DNA of 18,477 nucleotides from DASQUK01 sp046723645 (lineage in GTDB: Bacteria > Actinomycetota > Acidimicrobiia > Acidimicrobiales > VFJN01): contig JBKOUY010000199.1 in NCBI GenBank assembly GCA_046723645.1, positions 1-18,477 on the forward strand. The letters are read 5' to 3'. Positions 13,221 through 18,477 of the stretch are shown here, in pieces. How positions within the stretch are numbered: position 1 is the stretch's first letter; every line of letters begins with the position of its first letter. Below the pieces are notes generated by a model, which saw only the letters and a list, made by a program, of their open reading frames with translations, was not told the DNA's origin and did not search any database. The translations under genes were made by a program, and so were the position numbers.

Positions 13221-13870
13221 CGACCCCTGTCTACACTCCGAGGATCGACGCTCTACTGATCTGCACGGCCAACCAGTGCCGTTCCCCCATGGCCGAGGGC
13301 CTGTTGCGCACGCTCCTCGCCGACAACGCTGCCCGCGCCGACATCGGCTCCGCCGGACTCATGCGCGGCGGCGCACCCGCCACCGCCCACGCCGTCGCGG
13401 TCATGGCCGAACGGGGCATCGACATCAGCCGCCACGTCAGCCGGACGATCGATCCCGAGGTGGTCCGGTCGACGCCCCTGGTCATCGGCATGGCCCGCGA
13501 GCACGTGCGCGCGGCGATCGCCGGCTACGGGGCCGACGTCCAGCACACCTTCACGCTCAAGGGCCTCGTGCGGCACGGCGAGCAGGCAGGACCGCGCCGG
13601 CCGGACGAGACGGTGGCCGACTGGCTGGCCCGCGTCGCCGCCGGTCGCGACGGCGCCGACCCCACGCGTGACCGCCACGACGACGACATCGCCGACCCGG
13701 TGGGCAAGTCCCGGGCCGACTACGAGGCAACCGCCCGCGAGCTCGACGCCCTGCTCCGGCGGCTCGTGGCGCTGATCATCGGCGAGCCGCCCCGCGCCGC
13801 GGCCTACGCCGGCTCGTCGCGCTCACCCGGTGCGGTCGGCGAGGCCGGATACGTGACCGGAGTAGCGTGA
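13214..13870 (+). CDS. Low-molecular-weight protein-tyrosine phosphatase
   Basis: This 218-residue protein has the P-loop CTANQCRS (Cys17 nucleophile, Arg23) directly after strand 1, IDALLI. The general acid is Asp161 in DIADPVGKSRADYEATA, as in bacterial LMW-PTPs, which act on phosphotyrosine proteins; arsenate reductase activity is a related alternative. A Gly/Ser/Arg-rich tail of about 28 residues follows the last helix. GTG 13214 is the only normal start upstream of the P-loop. It overlaps the first 7 bases of the divergent thiolase-like gene, so the promoter must lie within that gene unless an unusual start is used; TACACT (13232-13237) is a possible -10 inside the frame. It heads a block with rpiB, glyA and wecA. 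In Streptomyces the same family lies between tsaC and glyA. Confidence 0.9.
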   Translation: MPSTPVYTPRIDALLICTANQCRSPMAEGLLRTLLADNAARADIGSAGLMRGGAPATAHAVAVMAERGIDISRHVSRTIDPEVVRSTPLVIGMAREHVRAAIAGYGADVQHTFTLKGLVRHGEQAGPRRPDETVADWLARVAAGRDGADPTRDRHDDDIADPVGKSRADYEATARELDALLRRLVALIIGEPPRAAAYAGSSRSPGAVGEAGYVTGVA

Positions 13871-13871
13871 C

Positions 13872-14315
13872 ATGCGGGTCGCCATCGGTTCCGACCACGC
13901 GGGGTACGCGCTGAAGGCGCACCTGAGCGAGACGCTGATCTCCCTCGGCCACGAGGTCGACGACCTCGGCACCCACAGCGAGGCCCCGGTCGACTACCCG
14001 CCCATCTGTGCCGCCGTGGCACGCGCCGTGGTCAAGGGCGAGGCGGACCGCGGCATCGTCCTGGGAGGGTCGGGTCAGGGCGAGCAGATGACCGCCAACA
14101 AGATCCGCGGGGCACGAGCGGCGCTGTGCAACGATCTCTACACGGCCCGGATGTCCCGTGAGCACAACGACGCCAACGTCCTGTCGATCGGGGCGCGGAT
14201 CATCGCCCCCCAGCTCGCCGACGAGATCCTGACGCTGTGGCTGACGACGCCGTTCGAGGGCGGCCGTCACGAGCGTCGTATCGCCCAGATCGCCGAGATC
14301 GAAGAAGAGGGATGA
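13872..14315 (+). CDS. rpiB: Ribose-5-phosphate isomerase B
   Basis: This 147-residue RpiB/LacAB-family isomerase interconverts ribose-5-phosphate and ribulose-5-phosphate in the pentose phosphate pathway. The N-terminal GSDHAG (6-11) supplies Asp8 and His9. The loop GGSGQGEQ (65-72) has Glu71 where enterobacterial enzymes have the catalytic cysteine, matching the glutamate-type enzyme of M. tuberculosis. AREHNDAN-like SREHNDAN (95-102) carries the conserved His98. ATG 13872 is one base after the phosphatase stop, and the stop overlaps the glyA upstream ATG as ATGA, so the genes are translationally coupled. Confidence 0.95.
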   Translation: MRVAIGSDHAGYALKAHLSETLISLGHEVDDLGTHSEAPVDYPPICAAVARAVVKGEADRGIVLGGSGQGEQMTANKIRGARAALCNDLYTARMSREHNDANVLSIGARIIAPQLADEILTLWLTTPFEGGRHERRIAQIAEIEEEG

Positions 14316-14317
14316 CC

Positions 14318-15562
14318 ATGGGTTGGCCCACCGTTCCCGACGACGAGTTGTTCGGGCTCATTGAGCGCGAGGTCGAACGCCAGAACACCACGCTGCAGCT
14401 CATCGCGAGCGAGAACTTCACGTCGCCCGCCGTGCTCCGCGCCACCGGCTCTGTGCTCACCAACAAGTACAGCGAGGGCTATCCCAGCAAGCGCTACTAC
14501 GGCGGCAACGAGGTCATCGACCAGGTCGAGGACCTAGCCCGCGAGCGCGCCAAGTCGCTGTTCGGGGCGGAGCACGCCAACGTCCAGCCCCACTCGGGGG
14601 CCAATGCCAACATGGCCGTGTACATGGGGCTGCTGGATCCCGGTGACACCGTCCTGGGGCTGCGGCTCGACCAGGGCGGCCACCTCACCCACGGCTCGCC
14701 CGTGAACGCCAGCGGCCGGCTCTACCGGTTCGTGTCGTACGGCGTGACGCCCAGCGACGAGCGCATCGACCTCGACCAGGTGCGCGACCTCGCGCTCGAG
14801 CACAACCCCAAGCTCATCGTCACCGGCGCGACCGCCTATCCGCGGATCATCGACCCCGAGCCGTTCCGCCAGATCGCCGACGAGGCCGGCGCGCTGTTCA
14901 TGTTCGACGCTGCGCACGTCGCCGGCCTCATCGCCGGTGGCGTCCACCCGAACCCGACGCCGTACGCCGATGTCGTCACCTTCACGACCCACAAGACGCT
15001 GCGTGGGCCGCGCGCCGGCGCGATCCTGACCCGTGCCGAGCTGGCGGAGAAGATCGACAAGGCGGTCTTCCCGGGCCTCCAGGGCGGACCGCTCGACCAC
15101 GTGATCGCCGCCAAGGCGGTGGCGTTCCACGAGGCCGCCCAGCCGTCGTTCGCCGACTACGCCCGTGACATCGTCACCAACGCCGCGGCGCTCGCCGAGG
15201 GCCTCGCCGGCTCCGGCCTGCGTCTCGTGTCGGGCGGCACCGACACCCACCTCATGCTCGTCGACCTGCGGAGCTTCGACCCCGACCTCTCCGGCAAGAA
15301 GGCACGCCTGGCCCTCGACCGCGCCGGCATCAGCCTCAACGAGAACACCGTGCCGGACGACCCGCGGCCGCCCTACATCAGCAGCGGCCTGCGCATCGGC
15401 ACGCCCGCGGTCACGACCCAGGGCATGCGGGCGCCCGAGATGGCCGAGATCGCCTCGCTCATCCACCAGGTGCTCAGCCACCGCGAGGACGAGGGCGCCA
15501 TCGCCGCGATCCGTGACGAGGTGCTGGCCCTCTGCTCCAAGTTCGCCCCCTACCCCGCGTGA
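14318..15562 (+). CDS. glyA: Serine hydroxymethyltransferase
   Basis: This 414-residue PLP enzyme converts serine and tetrahydrofolate to glycine and 5,10-methylene-THF, the main source of one-carbon units. Family features are ASENFTSPAV, the NKYSEGYPSKRYYGG block, FDAAHVAGLIAGG and the PLP lysine Lys226 in TTHKTLRGPRAG. The C-terminal SGLRIGTPAVTTQGM is complete. ATG 14318 is preferred because the purine tract GAAGAAGAGG ends 7 bases before it. ATG 14312, which overlaps the rpiB stop, would add only two residues. It is within the phosphatase-rpiB-glyA-wecA operon. Confidence 0.97.
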   Translation: MGWPTVPDDELFGLIEREVERQNTTLQLIASENFTSPAVLRATGSVLTNKYSEGYPSKRYYGGNEVIDQVEDLARERAKSLFGAEHANVQPHSGANANMAVYMGLLDPGDTVLGLRLDQGGHLTHGSPVNASGRLYRFVSYGVTPSDERIDLDQVRDLALEHNPKLIVTGATAYPRIIDPEPFRQIADEAGALFMFDAAHVAGLIAGGVHPNPTPYADVVTFTTHKTLRGPRAGAILTRAELAEKIDKAVFPGLQGGPLDHVIAAKAVAFHEAAQPSFADYARDIVTNAAALAEGLAGSGLRLVSGGTDTHLMLVDLRSFDPDLSGKKARLALDRAGISLNENTVPDDPRPPYISSGLRIGTPAVTTQGMRAPEMAEIASLIHQVLSHREDEGAIAAIRDEVLALCSKFAPYPA

Positions 15563-15581
15563 TGCCATCGGGGGAGCTGCG

Positions 15582-16787
15582 GTGATCGGCTATCTCATGG
15601 TGATCGGGGCGGCCTTCGTCGTGAGCTTCGCGTCGATGCCGCTGCTGCGGAGGCTGTCGTTCCGCATCGGTGCAGTCGCCTATCCCGACGCCCGCCGCAT
15701 GCACACCCATCCCACCCCGGTGCTGGGTGGTGCCGGGATCGTGGCGGGCGTGCTGGTCGCCTTTGCGGTGGCATGGCTCAGCGGCCAGTTCGCCGCCACC
15801 TTCCGGACGATCGCGCAGCCGCTGGGCGTGGTGCTGGCCGTCGTGACGATCTACGTCGTCGGGCAGCTCGACGACCTGCGCGAGGTGTCGGCGCCGGCCA
15901 AGACGGCGGGTTCCTTGCTGGCGGGAAGCGTCCTCGCCATCGCCGGCCTCACGATCGTGTTCTTTCGCATCCCCTTCGTCGGGCTGGTTGCCCTGCCGCC
16001 CGACCTGGCGACGCTGATCACAGTCCTGTGGGTCGTGGGCTTGGCCATGGCGGTCAACCTCATCGACGGCCTCGACGGGCTGGCGGCGGGCGTCGTGGGG
16101 ATCGCGGCCGGGGCGATCCTGATGTTCGCCGAGTTCCTCGACAACAACGACGCCATCATCCGCGACGACAACATCGGCGCCCTGATCGCGGCCTGCGTGC
16201 TGGGCGCCTGCCTCGGCTACCTCCCGTGGAACTTCCACCCCGCGAAGCTGTTCATGGGCGACGCCGGCGCGCTGAGCCTCGGGGTGCTGATGGCGGCGGC
16301 CACGATCGCCATCGGCGGCAACACCGACGCCGAGGTGCGGGGGCAGACCTTCTTCTTCTTCGCCCCGCTGTTCCTGCCGCTCTTCATCCTGGGCGTGCCG
16401 ATACTCGACACCGCCTGGGCGCTGCTGCGGCGGGCCAAGGGGCGGTCCGGCCTCACCATCGCCGACAAGGGCCACCTCCACCACCGACTGTTGCGCCTGG
16501 GGCACGGCCACCGGCGGACCGTGCTGGTGCTGTGGGCCTGGACCGGGCTGCTGTCGGCGCTCGTGCTCATCCCCGTGTACACGGGCAAAGGGACGTCGTT
16601 CGTGCCGCTCGGGGTCGTAGCCCTGGCGCTGTTCCTCTACACGATCTTGGGGCCCGGGATGACGGCCAGGCGGATCGGCGATGCGGAAGCAGAGCCGATG
16701 TCGGCTCGCCGGCGGCCCGCCCACGCACCACGCGAGGCCGTGGGCTCCGAGGTCACGAGTTCCGGCGGGCGGCAGGTGGGGTCATAG
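15582..16787 (+). CDS. wecA: WecA/TagO-type polyprenyl-phosphate GlcNAc-1-phosphate transferase
   Basis: This 401-residue polytopic membrane enzyme of the MraY/WecA superfamily moves a sugar-1-phosphate from a UDP-sugar to polyprenyl phosphate, the first committed step of a cell-wall polymer. Motifs in order: GQLDDL (94-99, catalytic Asp pair), NLIDGLDGLAAG (159-170), LFMGDAGAL (223-231) and KGHLHHRLLRLGH (296-308, the His-rich cytoplasmic loop). About ten hydrophobic segments are visible, starting at residue 1. The C-terminal 45 residues are a soluble Arg/Ala-rich tail. GTG 15582 has GGGGGAG 5-6 bases upstream, so it is preferred over ATG 15597. It is 19 bases after glyA. The same gene (rfe/wecA) ends this cluster in Mycobacterium and Streptomyces. 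The donor is probably UDP-GlcNAc, by family. Confidence 0.94.
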   Translation: MIGYLMVIGAAFVVSFASMPLLRRLSFRIGAVAYPDARRMHTHPTPVLGGAGIVAGVLVAFAVAWLSGQFAATFRTIAQPLGVVLAVVTIYVVGQLDDLREVSAPAKTAGSLLAGSVLAIAGLTIVFFRIPFVGLVALPPDLATLITVLWVVGLAMAVNLIDGLDGLAAGVVGIAAGAILMFAEFLDNNDAIIRDDNIGALIAACVLGACLGYLPWNFHPAKLFMGDAGALSLGVLMAAATIAIGGNTDAEVRGQTFFFFAPLFLPLFILGVPILDTAWALLRRAKGRSGLTIADKGHLHHRLLRLGHGHRRTVLVLWAWTGLLSALVLIPVYTGKGTSFVPLGVVALALFLYTILGPGMTARRIGDAEAEPMSARRRPAHAPREAVGSEVTSSGGRQVGS

Positions 16788-16835
16788 GTTCCGCAGCTCG
16801 AACCCCTCGTCCCGCGGACTGCATGACCTCGCGCG

Positions 16836-18477
16836 TTAAACCTTGGACGTGCGGCCCTGCCAGTGCTCGTCGCGCAGGAGCCGCTTGAGCAGCTTGCCCG
16901 ACTCCGTGCGCGGCAGCTCGTCCCGGACCTCCCAGGACCGCGGCCGCTTGTAGCCGGCGAGGTGTTCGGCGGCGTGCGCCTCGAGGGCGTCGAGCTCGAT
17001 GGTGTGCCCGGCCTTGGGCTGGATGACGGCGTGGACCGATTCGCCCCACTCGTCGGACGGCACCCCGAACACGGCGGCGTCCATCACGTCGGGATGGGCA
17101 TGGAGGACCGCCTCGATCTCGGCCGGGTATATGTTCATCCCGCCGCTGATGATCATGTCGTTCTTGCGGTCGCAGATGTAGACGTAGCCCTCGTCGTCGA
17201 CGTAGGCGATGTCGCCCACCGACTTCCAGCCATCGAGGTCGCTGATGGGCTCGGCCGTCCGGTGGTAGCCGTCGAGCGCCAGCGTGCTGCGGATGAACAG
17301 CTCGCCCGGCTCACCGTGAGGCAGCTCCCGGCCGTCGGGGCCCACGATCTTGACCTGGACGGTCCCGTAGGGCCGGCCGCACGAGCCCGGCTTCCGCAGC
17401 TGGTCCTCCGGCGGGAGGATCGCGTCGACGCCCAGCTCTGTCGAGCCGTACACCTCGAACAGGAAGCCGTCGCCCAGCTTGGCGATGACCTCCTGCTTGA
17501 GGGCGTACGGGACGGGCGCGGCGTTGGCGACCAGCGAGCGCATCGAGGACAGGTCCGCACGCGCAAGCACCTCGTCCGGCAGGGACACGATGCGCTTGAG
17601 CTGGGTGGGCGCCGAGAACGTGTTGGTGACCCGATGCTCGCGCACGAGGTCGATCCAGCGCTCGGCGTCGAAGTGACGGAGCAGCACGATGCTGCCGCCG
17701 AGGGTGTGGGTGAGGACCGCCCAGGCCAGCGGGCCCGAGTGGTAGAGGGGGCCCGAGGTGATGTGGACCTCATCGCCGGGCCTGAGCCGCAGCTCCTGCA
17801 AAAGCGCCATCACCAGCCCGGGGTCGGTCGACGTGCGGAGCGCCCCCTTGGGCTTGCCGGTGGTGCCCGAGGTGTAGATCATCGTCGCCCCGGCGGTGGG
17901 ATCGCCGCCGATGGGGGGCTCGGCGTCGCCGGCTCGCCCGTCGGCGTCGGCGCCCGACATCACGTCGTCCCAAGACACGACTCCCGCTCCCCCGGCCGCT
18001 CGGGACATGTCTCCCGCTCCCACGGCCGCTCGGGACATGTCTCCCGCTCCCACGGCCGCTCGGGACATGTCTCCCGCTCCAACGGCCGCTCGGGCCGCGG
18101 CCCCGTCGAAGCCGGGCCCGCCGTAGACGACCACATGGCGGACCTTCGGGAGCTGGTCGCGCACTGCGGCCACCCGGTCGGCCTGCTCGGCGTCGACGAC
18201 CACCAGCACGGCGTCGCTGTTGTCGATGACGTACTGCATCTCCTCGGCGGTGAAGCGGTACGCCAGGGGCACCGCCACCAGCCCGATCTTGCGGGCGGCG
18301 TGGAGGAAGGTCAGCACCTGCACGCTGTTCGGCCCGCACCACACGGCCCGGTCGCCGGGCTGCAGGCCGAGCGCCAGCAGCCCGTTCGCCAAGCGGTTGA
18401 CCGCGGCGTTGAGCTCGCCGTAGCTGATCGAGGTGTCGCCGTCGATGATGGCGACGCGGTCGGGCGCGTTCTCGGCG
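16836..18477 (-). CDS. Acyl-CoA synthetase (FadD-like, ANL superfamily), 5'-truncated by window edge
   Basis: This ATP-dependent acyl-CoA ligase activates a carboxylic acid through an acyl-adenylate. The frame stays open to base 18477 with the typical upstream sequence APDRVAIIDGDTSISYGELNAAVNRLANGL, so the gene begins outside the window and the TTG at 18392 is not its start. Core motifs are MIYTSGTTGKPKGAL (P-loop, about 17840-17884), VYGSTELG, SVGDIAYVDDEGYVYICDRKNDMIISGGMNIYPAEIE (adenylation hinge) and PRTESGKLLKRLL with the catalytic lysine near the C-terminus. Between the N-terminal subdomain and the P-loop is an extra repeat-built linker with four copies of RAA[V/G]GAG, three of them joined by DMS. 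The substrate cannot be told. It converges with wecA, 48 bases away. Confidence 0.95.
   Translation of the reverse strand, partial: AENAPDRVAIIDGDTSISYGELNAAVNRLANGLLALGLQPGDRAVWCGPNSVQVLTFLHAARKIGLVAVPLAYRFTAEEMQYVIDNSDAVLVVVDAEQADRVAAVRDQLPKVRHVVVYGGPGFDGAAARAAVGAGDMSRAAVGAGDMSRAAVGAGDMSRAAGGAGVVSWDDVMSGADADGRAGDAEPPIGGDPTAGATMIYTSGTTGKPKGALRTSTDPGLVMALLQELRLRPGDEVHITSGPLYHSGPLAWAVLTHTLGGSIVLLRHFDAERWIDLVREHRVTNTFSAPTQLKRIVSLPDEVLARADLSSMRSLVANAAPVPYALKQEVIAKLGDGFLFEVYGSTELGVDAILPPEDQLRKPGSCGRPYGTVQVKIVGPDGRELPHGEPGELFIRSTLALDGYHRTAEPISDLDGWKSVGDIAYVDDEGYVYICDRKNDMIISGGMNIYPAEIEAVLHAHPDVMDAAVFGVPSDEWGESVHAVIQPKAGHTIELDALEAHAAEHLAGYKRPRSWEVRDELPRTESGKLLKRLLRDEHWQGRTSKV
17981..18095 (-). repeat. 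30-bp tandem repeat (about 3.8 copies) inside the acyl-CoA synthetase gene
   Basis: Units start at 17981, 18011, 18041 and 18071, each beginning CTCCCGCTCC on the plus strand. Units 2 and 3 are identical, unit 1 differs at one base, and the fourth is partial with one change before it diverges. The period is 10 codons, so copy changes keep the frame; each unit codes for RAAVGAGDMS. The array lies in the linker before the ATP-binding loop. Confidence 0.9.

Noticed and set aside
13214..13870. Annotation as arsenate reductase ArsC
   Set aside because: The CX5R loop and the DP acid fit LMW protein-tyrosine phosphatases; no arsenic genes are near, and the location matches the phosphatase of the Streptomyces glyA cluster.
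17981..18095. A possible CRISPR array
   Set aside because: Units are directly contiguous with no spacers, are in frame with an enzyme gene, and have no cas genes nearby.
18390..18392. TTG as the start of the acyl-CoA synthetase
   Set aside because: The frame continues upstream to the window edge with the conserved ANL N-terminal sequence, so the gene is truncated by the window.

Overview
The window is GC-rich, densely coded DNA from an Actinomycetota chromosome, most likely an Acidimicrobiia-type lineage. This rests on gene order and family types, not on a database search. The order rho-rpmE-prfA-prmC-tsaC ... LMW phosphatase-rpiB-glyA-wecA follows the housekeeping block known in Mycobacterium and Streptomyces. 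RpiB is the actinobacterial glutamate type, and many genes start with GTG. I see no tRNA, rRNA, CRISPR array, IS element or prophage gene, and no gene-free stretch longer than 300 bases.

Layout. (a) 1-1736: the 3' end of a small acidic cysteine-bearing protein built from two related modules, a 146-base gap with two hairpins, and an ApgM-type phosphomutase. ApgM lies where other actinobacteria carry thrB (homoserine kinase). (b) 1754-2938, minus strand: an exported alpha/beta hydrolase that separates apgM from rho. (c) 3208-9156: rho, rpmE, a 344-residue protein of unknown function, prfA, prmC and tsaC. This is a termination and translation cluster: Rho ends transcripts, L31 is a ribosomal protein, RF1 ends translation, PrmC methylates RF1, and TsaC starts t6A tRNA modification. 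(d) 9157-13220: a block that interrupts the usual order. It opens with two nearly identical 36-bp hairpin repeats, then carries a LolA/RseB-like protein without a signal peptide, a CNNM/CBS (CorC/HlyC) membrane protein preceded by a short proline-rich ORF, and, on the minus strand, a thiolase-like protein lacking the classical catalytic cysteines. (e) 13214-16787: a tightly packed operon of LMW protein-tyrosine phosphatase, rpiB, glyA and a WecA/TagO-type polyprenyl-phosphate sugar-1-phosphate transferase. (f) 16836-18477, minus strand: an acyl-CoA synthetase running off the right edge, with an in-frame 30-bp tandem repeat. In mycobacteria the ATP synthase operon would normally follow wecA.

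Most of the window is ordinary housekeeping sequence. The most interesting points are ApgM as a candidate replacement homoserine kinase, the 30-bp minisatellite inside the acyl-CoA synthetase gene, the twin REP-like repeats at the edge of the inserted block, the proline-rich leader ORF before a predicted Mg2+ transporter, and two uncharacterised proteins (5382-6416 and 9284-10156). I found no convincing new multi-gene system.
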